Of a stretch of DNA of 64,000 nt, positions 23,402 through 32,579 are shown in pieces. Positions within the stretch are counted from its first letter, which is position 1. The number at the start of each line of letters is the position of its first letter. The position numbers and the translations under genes are program-made. Source of the stretch: G963675935 sp963823895. Lineage in GTDB: Bacteria > Planctomycetota > Planctomycetia > Pirellulales > Thermoguttaceae. Under the pieces are notes generated by a model, which was given only the letters and a program-made list of their open reading frames with translations, was not told where the DNA came from and searched no databases. Where the stretch lies: assembly GCA_963823895.1 (NCBI GenBank), contig CAWGNG010000035.1, positions 1 to 64,000 on the forward strand, in the 5' to 3' direction.

Positions 23402-24462
23402 TCACGGCGTAAACTCCGCCTCTGCGTCGAGTCGTTCGGCGAATCGGGCCAACAGGTCGGCGGCGCGGTCGATGTCTTCCAAGGAGATCATCTCAACCGG
23501 ACTGTGCATGTAGCGGTTAGGAATGCTAATCAGGCCCGTGGCCACGCCGCCGCGGCTGATCTGCATGGCGTTGGCGTCGGTGCCGGTGGCTTTCGACGAG
23601 GCGACCAATTGATAGGCGATCTGACTGCCGTCGGCGGCCTGGATGAGCCGCTCGACGACCTTCGGGTTCATGTTCGGCCCGCGATGGATGGCCGGCCCGC
23701 GCCCGAGCGCACATCCCCCTCCTCCTTTTTCTCGACCGTCGGACAATCGGTGGCGTGGCAGACATCGACGGCCACACCGACCTGCGGATCGACGCCGAAG
23801 GTGCTGGTATGGGCGCCGCGCAGCCCGATCTCTTCCTGCACCGTCGAAACGGCGTACAGCCCGCAGGTTAGCTTGCCGCTCTGGCTCGCCCGCCGCAGGG
23901 CTTCGACGACGACCCAGCAGCCGGCCTTGTCGTCCATCGCCGGCGAAACGGCCAGATTGTTGCGGATCGTGTGGAAACCGAGTTCGACCGTCATCGCGTC
24001 GCCGATGCGGACGGCTTGCGAGGCTTCTTCTTTGTTCTTCGCGCCGATGTCGAGCCAGAGGTCCTTGATCTTCGGCACCTGCTTCCGTTCGTCTTCCGTC
24101 AACAGGTGGATCGGCTTCCGCGCAATCACGCCGAACACGGGCCCGTCGGCGGTCCAGACAGTCATTCGCTGGCCGATCAGCATCTGCGGGTCCCAGCCGC
24201 CGATCGGCTGCACGTAAATAAAGCCTTCATCGTCGATGTGCTGCACGATCAGCCCGATCTGGTCGCAATGGCCGGCAAACATGACCCGCAGCGGGGCGTC
24301 GGGATTCTTCACTACGATCACGTTGCCGTGCAGATCGGTGCGGATTTCGTCGGCGAACTCCTTCGCATAATCGCGGACGAACCGCTGCACGCCGCTTTCA
24401 TAGCCCGAAGGGCTGGGAGTTTCCAAGATCGTACGGAGAAAACCGAGGGCGGTGGGGTCCAA
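23402..24462 (-). CDS. M42 family aminopeptidase (one-base frameshift)
   Basis: A zinc/cobalt aminopeptidase of about 353 residues when the frames are joined. Visible motifs are VMFAGHCDQIGLIVQ (first metal His), SPAMDDKAGCWVV (bridging Asp), STVQEEIGLRGA (catalytic Glu and metal Glu) and AVDVCHATDCP (metal Asp). After EKKEEG a one-base break near 23720 shifts the reading; the other frame carries ALGRGPAIHRGPNMNPKV and RYMHSPVEMIS with the last metal His. Adding one G to the GGGGG run restores it. It starts at ATG 24462. Role: removal of N-terminal residues from peptides in the cytoplasm. Confidence 0.82.
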
Positions 24463-24537
24463 GATGGGCGTCCTTGTGTTGGCGGGTAATTGCTGAAGGC
24501 GATGGAGACAAATCGCCTAAGAGCGTGTCTTGAAAAT

Positions 24538-24658
24538 CTCCCCTCTCCCTTTGGGAGAGGGGCCGGGGGTGAGGGCTTCATGGCACGGATTGCGGAAAAT
24601 CGAGCAATTCGCCGGACTCTGCCCTCACCCTGACCCTCTCCCAAAGGGAGAGGGGACC
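24538..24658. repeat. inverted repeat CTCCCTTTGGGAGAGGGG type
   Basis: CCCCTCTCCCTTTGGGAGAG with the following GGGTGAGGG at about 24540-24575 is repeated as the reverse complement at about 24620-24656. It occupies the gap between the M42 peptidase and Uma2 genes, which otherwise shows no gene. This motif type is a common dispersed palindrome in bacterial genomes and could act as an mRNA stem-loop. Confidence 0.65.
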
Positions 24659-24855
24659 AATTTGCGCACACGCTCTAAGGCCGACGGCTTGCGGCGATTG
24701 CATCGCTGAATTGCTCGACCGCGTTGATCTCCTGTTCTATCTCTCGCGGCCACACTGGACAAGCCCTTCAGCGCGGGGGGACGGCGTTTGCAAACCGTTC
24801 GACTTGACATTGATTGCCCCGCGGGCATACAATCGGGGGGCTTGGAGGAATTGCC

Positions 24856-25446
24856 ATGAGCACCGTAACGCCCGATACTCTGTCGCAAACGCTGGCTTGG
24901 CGGCGAGAGACCGGCATCGACAAATATGACGAAATGTGAGAGGGAGTGCCACACATGACGCCTGCGCCGAAGCGTTCGCATCAAGACATTGTGTTGGACA
25001 TGACACTGTGGCTGCGGACGCATTGGGCGCGACCACAGGGAAACCGCGTGCACCAAGATGTGAATGTCGCCTCGCCTGGCGGGTGGCCGAGCAACTTTCG
25101 CGTTCCCGATCTCGTGCTGCTCACTCCCGATCGCTTCGCCATCGACCATTTCGAGGGGGCTCCCACTGTCGTCGTCGAAATCCGCAGTCACGGCGACGAG
25201 ACGATGAAGAAACTGCCGTTTTACGCCCAGATTGGCGTGCCGGAGGTCTGGTTGATCGATCGCGACACGCGGCGGCCGGAACTTCTTGTGTTGCGAGACG
25301 GCCAGTATCAACAGCAATCGCCGGCCGCGGACGGCTGGTTCGATAGCGCCGCCACCGGCGTCGGTCTGCGCGGGGAAGCCGGCAACTGCCTCGCTATGCA
25401 GTTCGTCGCCAACGAAGCCACGCGGCGGCTTCTGCCCGAGGCGTGA
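24856..25446 (+). pseudogene. Uma2 family (DUF820) nuclease with an in-frame stop
   Basis: The natural start is ATG 24856 with GGAGG upstream: MSTVTPDTLSQTLAWRRETG. After IDKYDEM there is TGA at 24937-24939, where relatives have Trp (DEMW-EGV), and the frame goes on as EGVPHMTPAPKRSHQDI through RVPDLVLLTPDRF and TVVVEIRSHGDETMKK to the end. The PD-(D/E)xK nuclease residues (PDL and EIxS) are present. Translation could restart at ATG 24946, giving a 166-residue protein without the N-terminus. Uma2 proteins are abundant in planctomycetes and cyanobacteria, with unclear roles. Confidence 0.75.
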
Positions 25447-25449
25447 ACC

Positions 25450-25519
25450 GTAGGAGGCCACTCCTGTCGCCGATTCGGTGGCAGTGGGGGGGCCGTCGGC
25501 GACTGGAGTCGCCTCCTAC
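25450..25519. repeat. palindromic repeat GTAGGAGGC...GCCTCCTAC
   Basis: The arms GTAGGAGGC and GCCTCCTAC enclose CGCCGA/TCGGCG inner arms. Related copies lie at 34232-34307 and, less complete, at about 37695-37790. It follows the Uma2 gene directly. Confidence 0.6.
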
Positions 25520-25549
25520 AATCCCTCCCGATGAACTGATCGGCCCTGA

Positions 25550-27242
25550 GGGTGCAAAGCAGCTTCCGGCCTCGGCTCAGGCGGCCGAGGTGACGGTGGA
25601 GCGGCGGACATAGGCACACCCCGGCCGAGTGCGAAGGTAGCGCCCGAGACGGTCGTCGTCGCATAGAGTAGCGGCCCGGACTTGGAGTATCGCTTCCGCC
25701 CCCTCTGGGTCGTTCCAAAACATCTCCGTCCCCTTCACCCGGTAGTTCACCTCTTTGACCAGCGACTCCATCAAGGCCGACGTTACCGGCAACCCAAGGC
25801 GTCGATAATGCGGATAGTCCATGCGACCGCGGTTGTTCCGCAGATAACGTGCGGCATCGACGATCGGTTTACGCGGATCGTTCTCGTCCAGCTTGGCCGT
25901 GTCGTCAAGACCGTGCGGAGCCAACCAACGCTTCAGTTCGTCCATCGCCTCCATCGCCCGACCTTGCCAACATGCGCGGGCCATGCGCAGATAGCACGAC
26001 CACGCAACGGAGAAATCCGGGTGCATCGCCAGTGCCGCAGCGTACAGATAACTCAGCGCGTGGATGAAATCAAGGATGGGCACAAAGTTTGGAAAGTAGT
26101 GCTTCCACACAAACCAATGCCAGGGAAGACCGTCTCCCACAAAGGCACGCGCAGGCGCCTGCGGAAAACGACGACAGTCGGCCTCCCGCTTCATCTGTTG
26201 CCCGAAGACGCTGGCCTCTGCCATGCTCGAAAGACACATGCGCACCAGACGCTGGGGACGCCAAGCCTTCTCGCCAGGCGGCGCGGCAGATACCGCCGAA
26301 ATCGCTGGCGGAGCCTCTTTTTCCGCTAATTTCGCCACTCGCTTGGGATCGGTGAACGCACGCGGAAGTTCCGGTTCGGGGTCTTCCGCAAACGTCTGGT
26401 GCGTCATTCGCAGCAAATTGGCGTTCTTGGTCTCGCGCCAAGCCTCGCCATGAACGCCGCAACCTTGGCCCGGTTTCCGTGTGCGAATTCGTCCGCCGTC
26501 AGCTTCCACGACGGCCAACTCGGGTGGATTCTCGGGGGCTTGGACCAGTTCGGGCGCATCCCCTTCATCTCGCAACTCCGCCAGTTCCATCCCCACTTGG
26601 TGCGTTACACGCTGCACCGTGCTCGCTGAGACCTCGTTACCACCGACGTGCTTCAGCACCAGCGACGCGCGTTGGCTCGATCGCGTCTCGGCCGAGGCAT
26701 ACACGATCCTCTGCGTCATCGCCGGCGTTAGTTCCCGACTGTCCAATCCCATCGCTGCCCGCAGAGGGAAAAAAATCCCGCCGACAGCGGGTACAAGTCC
26801 CTTTCCATTCCAAGATGGGGACCGCACCGTCGGTCGAGAGAATCGTACGGGCCACCAACTCCAGCGAACAAACTTCGCCACAGGTCGGACAGGCGGCGCT
26901 GTCGGGACTTTCCGCCGTCATCTCCCGCGCGGCCCATTCCTGAAAGCAACAACTCCAACGGGTCGCCAACCGATGGGAAGCCGCCTCGATTTGACTGAAA
27001 TGGAGCGGGGTCTTCCGGTCCCAGCCCGCCAAAATGGTCTCGATGATCGCATCCTTCGCCTCAAGCAAAACCCGCTCGAATTTCCGCTGTAAATGCTGCG
27101 AAATGCCGTCCATGACAGATCCTCCACGATCCAAAGTGACTTCCTATCCTGCGACAAATTGCCATCTTAACCGAAAAACGCCAGATTCTCCTATTGACGT
27201 TTGCTTGAGCCACGTTGGGACACCGGAAGCTGCTTTGCACCC
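25550..27242 (-). mobile_element. ISKra4-like insertion sequence with 9-bp target duplication
   Basis: A 1693-bp element whose ends are a perfect 20-bp inverted repeat GGGTGCAAAGCAGCTTCCGG (25550-25569 and the complement at 27223-27242). The 9-bp sequence CGGCCCTGA directly flanks both ends (25541-25549 and 27243-27251). It holds one transposase gene on the minus strand, broken by one base. Confidence 0.88.
25577..27113 (-). CDS. ISKra4-like transposase (one-base frameshift in T7)
   Basis: The first part (from ATG 27113, MDGISQHLQRKFERVLLEAK) carries a zinc-ribbon CPTCGEVC...CTRCRRDFFP. At a run of seven T residues near 26768 the frame changes, and the second part reads FPLRAAMGLDSRELTPAMTQ, NEVSASTVQRVTH and VVEADGGRIRTRKPG (first catalytic Asp), FVGDGLPWHWFVWKHYFP and the C-terminal HYRRLGLPVTSALMESLVKE. 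One T fewer restores a single frame of about 510 residues. This could also be a programmed slip, but the direction fits a homopolymer insertion better. Confidence 0.75.
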
Positions 27243-27360
27243 CGGCCCTGAAGGCATAAGTCTCATCCCTTGACGGCCCGAGGCACGATACCCTACCATA
27301 CGGGGCTTCCGCACCGGTTTTTTGCCCCTAGAATGCCACCAGCGAGCAAACAGGTCAGTC

Positions 27361-28665
27361 ATGGAAACCGCCAAAGTCGGCATCATTGGGTTTGGCACGA
27401 TCGGCACTGGCGTCGCCCGGCTGCTGTTGGAGCACGGCGAGCGCATCGCCAAGCGCGCCGGCAAGCGGCTGGAACTTGTCGGCGTGGTCGATCCCGATCT
27501 GAAGCGGTCGAGGAATTTTACGCTGCCGCCGGGGCTGTTGACTGCCGATCTGACGAAAGTGACCGGCAACCTGGAAATCGTTGCCGCGATTGAACTGGTC
27601 GGCGGACTGGAGCCTGCTCGGACAATCGTGCTGAAACTGTTGGAAAGCGGCAAGGACGTGATCACCGCCAACAAGGCCCTGTTGGCGGAGCACGGGCCGG
27701 AACTGTTCGACAAGGCCCGGCAGATGGGTCGCTCCATCGCGTTCGAGGCGGCCGTCGGAGGAGGCATTCCGATCATCTCCGCCCTGGCCGAATCGCTGAC
27801 CGCCAACCAGATCGAGTCGATCCACGCCATCCTCAACGGTACGAGCAATTTCATCCTCTCGCAGATGGAGGAAAACGACACCGACTACGCCTCGGCCCTG
27901 GCCGAGGCCCAGCAGCGCGGCTACGCCGAGGCCAACCCGACGATGGACGTCAACGGCAGCGACGCGGCCCAGAAACTCGCGATTCTCGGCCATATCGCCT
28001 TCGGCGCCCGGGCCGATTGGCGAGCCATCCCACGCACGGGCATCGACGTGGTCGATGTGACGGACATTCGCTACGCGAAGGAACTCGGCTACAGCATCAA
28101 GCTGCTGGCGGTCGCCGAACTGGTGCCCGAAGGGCTGGAATTGCACGTTTCGCCCACGCTGGTGCGTCAGGGCTCGCCGCTGGCCGAAGTCCGCGGGGCG
28201 TACAACGCGGTGCGCGTGGTCGGCGACGCGGTGGGGCGAGTCTTCTTTCACGGCCTCGGTGCCGGGCAAATGCCCACCGCCTCGGCCGTGGTGGCCGATC
28301 TGATCAGCACCGTGGCCGGACGGACCGCGATTACGTTCCGCCTGTTGAACCTCTGGACGACCGACGGCGAGCCCGCCGTACACACGCGCGACCCCGGCAA
28401 GGTGCCCGGCCGCTTCTATCTGCGTTTCAACGTCGATGATCGGCCGGGCGTGATGTCGGAAATCACCGGCATCCTCAGCCGGCATCAGATCTCGATCTCC
28501 TCGGTGATCCAGCACGAGACCGAGGAGGAAGACGCCTCGAACGCCGTCCCGCTGGTCATCATGACCCACACCTCGGCTGAGGGCGACATGGTCGAAGCCA
28601 TGAAGACAATCAACCAACTCGCTTCGGTCCATCCGAACAGCGTGCGGATGAGAGTGAGGAATTAG
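27361..28665 (+). CDS. hom: homoserine dehydrogenase
   Basis: A 434-residue enzyme that reduces aspartate semialdehyde to homoserine for Thr/Met/Ile synthesis. The NAD(P)-binding motif IGFGTIGTGVA is at residues 9-19; ITANKALLAEHG and FEAAVGGGIPII are the usual hom blocks, the latter with the catalytic region, followed by ILNGTSNFIL. Residues about 350-430 form an ACT domain (LRFNVDDRPGVMSEITGILS) for feedback by threonine. The ATG at 27361 is the first that aligns with the family; the longer frame adds 13 unlikely residues. It is followed by the proposed homoserine kinase gene. Confidence 0.95.
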   Translation: METAKVGIIGFGTIGTGVARLLLEHGERIAKRAGKRLELVGVVDPDLKRSRNFTLPPGLLTADLTKVTGNLEIVAAIELVGGLEPARTIVLKLLESGKDVITANKALLAEHGPELFDKARQMGRSIAFEAAVGGGIPIISALAESLTANQIESIHAILNGTSNFILSQMEENDTDYASALAEAQQRGYAEANPTMDVNGSDAAQKLAILGHIAFGARADWRAIPRTGIDVVDVTDIRYAKELGYSIKLLAVAELVPEGLELHVSPTLVRQGSPLAEVRGAYNAVRVVGDAVGRVFFHGLGAGQMPTASAVVADLISTVAGRTAITFRLLNLWTTDGEPAVHTRDPGKVPGRFYLRFNVDDRPGVMSEITGILSRHQISISSVIQHETEEEDASNAVPLVIMTHTSAEGDMVEAMKTINQLASVHPNSVRMRVRN

Positions 28666-28881
28666 GGGCTAGGGGTCAGGGGCTAGGGGCTAGGGATCAG
28701 TGGTTAGGGATGGGAGATCAGGCGCGAGGGCACGGGACGGGAATCCGGGGCAAAGGTTCAAGGTTCAAGGTCAAGGGTTCAAAAGCCAACGCCACCTCAC
28801 TGTGTGATCCGTGATCGCTTATCCCCGCGCCCGAACCTCTACTCCCTGATCCCTGCCCACTAGCCCCCAGCCCCCAACCCC
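28666..28881. repeat. intergenic tandem GGGGCTAGGG-type repeats
   Basis: Between hom and the mutase-like gene lie direct repeats of GGGCTAGGGGTCAGGGGCTA units (about 28667-28710), then GGTTCAAGG repeats (about 28756-28780) and a mirrored CTAGCCCCCAGCCCCCAACC just before the next start. No gene fits. The repeats are too irregular for CRISPR. Confidence 0.6.
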
Positions 28882-30257
28882 ATGAAATACGCCCTGATCA
28901 TTCCCGATGGTTGTGCCGACGAGCCGCAAGAGTCGCTCGGCGGCAAGACGCCGCTGGAGGCCGCCCAGATTCCGGCGATGGACGCGATTGCAGCCGCCGG
29001 CGTGGTCGGCCGGGCAAACCACACGCCGAAAAGCTTGCCTGCCGGGTCCGACGTGGCCAATCTCAGTCTGTTCGGGTACAACCCGATCGAGTATTACACC
29101 GGCCGACGCCCTTGGAGGCCGCGGCACAGGGAATCGAGTTGGGCCAAGACGATTGGGCCATCCGCTGCAACCTCGTCACCATCGAGGATCAGGTGATGAA
29201 GAGCTTCACGGCCGGCCAGGTTTCGACGGCCGAAGCTGCGGAACTCCTGCGGACTGTTCAGGAACAATTGGGTAGCGCGGCAGATACTCGTGAGTGCGGT
29301 GGGGCAGACATTCCTGTCTGCCGGGAGAGACCAGGGGAACCTGGCAGACAGGAATGTCTGCCCCACTCAGTCTGCAAGCGGCTTGAGTTCCGGCCCGGCG
29401 TCAGTTATCGAAATCTGCTGATCTACCGCGGCGCGGGCGAGCCGCCGATCTTCTCGACCGACACCAGCGCCACCGCCCCTCACGACCTGACCGACAAGAG
29501 CGTGTTGGACGACTATCCCCGCGGGCCGGGCAGCGACCTGTTGAATCACCTGATGAGCGAGAGCGTCGCCCTGTTTGCTAATCATCCGGTGAACGTCGCC
29601 CGGCGTGCGGCGGGCAAGTTGCCGGTTACGAACATCTGGCTGTGGGGCCTGGGCGGCACGCCGCATCTTACGCCGTTTTTTCAGCTTCACGGCAAGCGGG
29701 GGGCGATGATAACGGCCGTCGATCTGCTCCGCGGCCTGGCCACGCTGATCGGCTGGCGGCGAATTGAAGTGCCCGGGGCGACCGGCTATCTCGACACCGA
29801 CTACGCCGCCAAGGGCCGTTACGCCATCGCAGCCCTAGGTTGTTGTGGTGCAGGCGTCTCGGCTGCCCAGGCAGCCGAGACGCCTGCACCACAACTCCTT
29901 GGACAATCGCTGAGCGACGTCGATCTGGTCTGCGTTCACGTCGAGGCGACCGACGAAGCCTCGCACGAAGGCAACGCCGCCGCCAAAGTCGAGGCGCTCG
30001 AACAGATCGACCGCCACATCGTCGCCCCGCTTCACGAAGCCCTAAAACGCCACGGCGACTATCGCATCCTCGTCACCCCCGACCATCCCACCCCGCTCCG
30101 CACCAAGACCCACAGCCACGGCGACGTCCCCTTCGCGCTGGCCGGCAGCGGCATTGCTCCCGATGCCGCCGCGACTTACGATGACCCAACGGCGGGCCGA
30201 TCGGTGTTGGCGTTCGATGATGGATGGCGACTAATGGGGTATTTCCTGGGAACCTGA
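28882..30257 (+). CDS. phosphoglycerate-mutase-like proposed homoserine kinase (one-base frameshift)
   Basis: The N-terminus MKYALIIPDGCADEPQESLG with IIPDG and the metal Asp, plus GSDVANLSLFGYNP (the nucleophilic Ser), belongs to the archaeal-type cofactor-independent phosphoglycerate mutase/alkaline phosphatase superfamily. A one-base break near 29113 moves the rest into the next frame (PLEAAAQGIELGQDDWAIRC on through LVCVHVEATDEASHEGN and LVTPDHPTPLRTKTHSHGDV with metal-binding Asp/His). Direct position after homoserine dehydrogenase fits the sub-family proposed to phosphorylate homoserine. Two palindromic repeats are embedded in frame (29299-29366, 29842-29895), adding foreign loops. Either a mutase or a kinase; the context favours kinase. 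Confidence 0.8.
29299..29366. repeat. palindromic repeat embedded in frame in a coding sequence
   Basis: GTGGGGCAGACATTCCTGTC and its reverse complement enclose about 20 bases. It is translated as GGADIPVCRERPGEPGRQEC inside the mutase-like protein, where relatives have no such loop as far as I know. The same repeat occurs intergenically at 34094-34164 and inside the MITE at 23184-23254. Confidence 0.85.
29842..29895. repeat. second in-frame palindromic repeat in the same gene
   Basis: Two perfect 26-base arms beginning GTTGTGGTGCAGGCGTCTCG, with a 2-base gap. It is translated as a short Cys/Ala-rich insert, LGCCGAGVSAAQAAETPAPQ. Its length (54 bases) keeps the frame open. It is a different palindrome family from the one at 29299. 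Confidence 0.85.
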
Positions 30258-30314
30258 CTTCTGACGAGATGGGCTCGCCGAACGCGAGGAACCGAGCTCG
30301 CGCGCCATGAGTGA

Positions 30315-30992
30315 TCAAGCAGAAGTGGCACGGCCATCTTGGCCGTGGAGAGCTTCTTTCACGGGCAGGATGCCCGTGCCACAGGTGCTTCCCTCATCGT
30401 CCAGGACGGCGTGCAGATCGCTACAACTGCCGGCCCATCGCCAACCACGCAGCCCCGCCGCGAGAGGGTTATTTAGAACGTACTCTACTGCATGAAACAG
30501 ATCAGCCTCGTCACGGATCAGGTGATCATAATATTCTGGCTGCCAAAAGGCTCCCCGTCGCCGCAACAGCTTGTTGGCTTCATTGGCCGTGAACGATTTC
30601 CACGAATGCAAGATGCCTTCCAACTCTCGGCCGGGAGTCGGCCGAAATACGACGTGAACGTGATTCGGCATGACACACTACGCAAGGAGCCGATAACGTT
30701 CGCCGTCGAAATGAGTCAAGGCGTTTGCAACTGCGTCGGCAACTTCCGGTTTGCGCATCCAGCAATCGCCATATCCCGCGTCCAAGTGTTTCTCGACGCG
30801 CTCGGAAAAGAGCCTCTGCATCTCTTCCTCGTCCGCTGAAGTCAGGGTTCGTTTCTTGGGAAGCCGTTCCCGTTCCGCTTTCCACTCGGCGACCACATGG
30901 GCAGGCAGGGAATCGTGAAGCCGGAAGACCACAACATAAAAGCCGCCATCGCGCGTCCAGTGTGGGAGATAGGCTCCCAGGCGAATACGCAC
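30315..30992 (-). pseudogene. REP-associated tyrosine transposase (RAYT) with a nonsense codon
   Basis: It starts at GTG 30992 (RIRLGAYLPHWTRDGGFYVV), and the frame runs to HFDGERYRLLA, then TAG at 30678-30680 where Trp is expected, then CVMPNHVHVVFRPTPG with the HxH motif and WQPEYYDHLIRDEADLFHAV with the catalytic Tyr helix, ending in a shared repeat. This is the IS200-like Y1 family member called RAYT, which copies REP palindromes. It is flanked by two directly oriented REP-like palindromes (30325-30382 inside its 3' end, 30994-31051 before its start). The stop separates N-terminus and active site, so it is presumably dead. Confidence 0.78.
30325..30382. repeat. REP-like palindrome at the 3' end of the RAYT gene
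   Basis: GTGGCACGGCCATCTTGGCC then CACGGGCAGGATGCCCGTGC form two small stem-loops plus an overall inverted repeat (GTGGCACGG / CCGTGCCAC). It is nearly identical to 30994-31051 and in the same orientation, and its translation forms the last residues of the RAYT frame. Confidence 0.82.
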
Positions 30993-30993
30993 T

Positions 30994-31051
30994 GTGGCAC
31001 GGCCATCTTGGCCGTGGATGGCTTCCTTCACGGGCAGGATGCCCGTGCCAC
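30994..31051. repeat. REP-like palindrome upstream of the RAYT gene
   Basis: The second copy of the GTGGCACGGCCATCTTGGCC repeat, directly oriented relative to the one at 30325 and ending two bases outside the RAYT start codon. The pair with the RAYT between them makes a REP-doublet mobile unit. Confidence 0.82.
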
Positions 31052-31208
31052 GTGCTACTGAACGTTCAGCCATTGCCCGGCTCCTTCCTGCGGAATGCTC
31101 TGGGTTTCGGAGAGTACGGACATTCCATTTGTCTTTCTCGGCACACGTTGGCGACAAATGGGGTGCTTCCTGGGAAGCGCACACTCCGGAAAATGAGCGA
31201 GCCAAGCC

Positions 31209-32258
31209 TCAGCACGATTCGTCTTCCGGCTCCTCCGCTTCCGTGACCGTCCAAATACGCTTCAGCGGCACTTCGGCACGAATGTCTTCGTCAAGTTTCT
31301 CGTAATGCTCCAACAGTTGATCGATCAATGCCTTTTGGTCCCACAACCGTACGCGGAAGAACTCGGTCGGGGTCTCGCGGTCCACCGATGATTTGAATCC
31401 CGACCAGGAGACAAGCAATCCCTGATCGGCTTGAACCTTCTGCATGGTGCCGATCAATTGATCCAGCGTGGGGCGGTCAATTGGTTGATCGCCCGATTTT
31501 ACCTGAACGGCAATGCGAGGGCGGCCAAATCCCAAGGGTCCCGGCGAGGCGAGGATGTCCAGGCCTTTGTCGGGGCCTTCAGGGCTGCGATACGTGGTGT
31601 AGCCTTGGGCCTTGAGGAGCGCTTCCACAAGCACTGCCATGCCGTGTCCCTTGAATCGCCTGATAATCAGATCGGCAATCTTGTCACGGGCAAGTAATTC
31701 TAGATCAACAACGCTCTCATCATCGTCGTCCGGCTCAACGGCCGATATGCCCTTTTTTCCAGTGCCGGTCGCCTTCCAACCTGACGCCGCCATTGCACGC
31801 ACTCTCTTTTCGGCGTCATGCCGCTTGATTTGGCATATGGTGGAAAACGCCCCCAACGACATTAGGACGTCCTTGTCAAAGTTGGTACGGGGAATATCCG
31901 TCTCAAGCCACTTCACCGTGCGATAATGAAAGAATGGATCTTCGGCTGCGGAATCAAACACGTATGGTCCGGTAATTTCCGCGATGTGAATTGCAGCCTT
32001 CATCTTGCTGGGCAAGACCACCCAATCCCCTGGCTTCATCTCCTGGGAGAATTGCCAGATTTGACCGAGGTTTTGTCTGATTCTTCCCTTGAACGCGATT
32101 GGATATACCTTTCGCAACAGTTCGGCCAAGTCGGATTTCTTGTCGATCTCGGCGAGGTTGTGCTTCAAGCCATCCCAGGTTAGGTAAACGCGGTCTTCGT
32201 CGAGAAACTTCTTCTCGTATTCACCGTGCCGGCCCGCACGATTTAGCCACAACGCCAT
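31209..32258 (-). CDS. Mrr-like type IV restriction endonuclease
   Basis: A 349-residue protein. The C-terminal half has the Mrr-type nuclease core: a helix with GHGMAVLVEALLKAQGYT, then the catalytic Asp in PDKGLDILASPG and the QxK strand IAVQVKSGDQPI, the PD-(D/E)xK arrangement of Mrr. The N-terminal 190 residues (ALWLNRAGRHGEYEKKFLDE, EMKPGDWVVLPSK) look like a sensor or DNA-binding domain. I start at ATG 32258 since GGAGGT lies 8 bases upstream. No methylase is adjacent, in line with a modification-dependent nuclease that cuts foreign methylated DNA. Confidence 0.8.
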   Translation of the reverse strand: MALWLNRAGRHGEYEKKFLDEDRVYLTWDGLKHNLAEIDKKSDLAELLRKVYPIAFKGRIRQNLGQIWQFSQEMKPGDWVVLPSKMKAAIHIAEITGPYVFDSAAEDPFFHYRTVKWLETDIPRTNFDKDVLMSLGAFSTICQIKRHDAEKRVRAMAASGWKATGTGKKGISAVEPDDDDESVVDLELLARDKIADLIIRRFKGHGMAVLVEALLKAQGYTTYRSPEGPDKGLDILASPGPLGFGRPRIAVQVKSGDQPIDRPTLDQLIGTMQKVQADQGLLVSWSGFKSSVDRETPTEFFRVRLWDQKALIDQLLEHYEKLDEDIRAEVPLKRIWTVTEAEEPEDESC

Positions 32259-32579
32259 GTTTTTTACCTCCACGTCATATTTCTTCTGCATGCCGAATTG
32301 GTTCCAGTCCATTATCTCAAAACCAGGTGTAGTTGCCACCCCCGGCGAGCAAAGGAAAAACCGGGAACAGCATTGGTATGCAGCGGCCTTGCCTGGCGAG
32401 GGCGGTGCATGGAGGGTTAATTCGGATCCCAGTTGTTCCGCCGTCTCGCAGGCCCAATCCCAACGCCCGCCTGTTCCCCTTCCCCGTCTTCCTCTCTTCC
32501 CCTTCTTGACAGTTCATTATTTGCCGCATAGCATGGCGATCATTGCGGGCAACCGTGTTCTTTGCATGAGGATGCCGAG
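32259..32579. other. intergenic region between divergent Mrr-like and coiled-coil genes
   Basis: About 320 bases, presumably holding two divergent promoters. I see no gene. The plus frame here is a read-through. A short palindrome-rich stretch near 32390-32490 has no recognisable structure. Confidence 0.35.

Noticed and set aside
27355..28632. 425-residue minus-strand frame over hom
   Set aside because: Antisense of homoserine dehydrogenase; no start signal or motif.
28666..28760. Possible CRISPR array from GGGGCTAGGG repeats
   Set aside because: Units are short, irregular and without unique spacers; no cas genes nearby.
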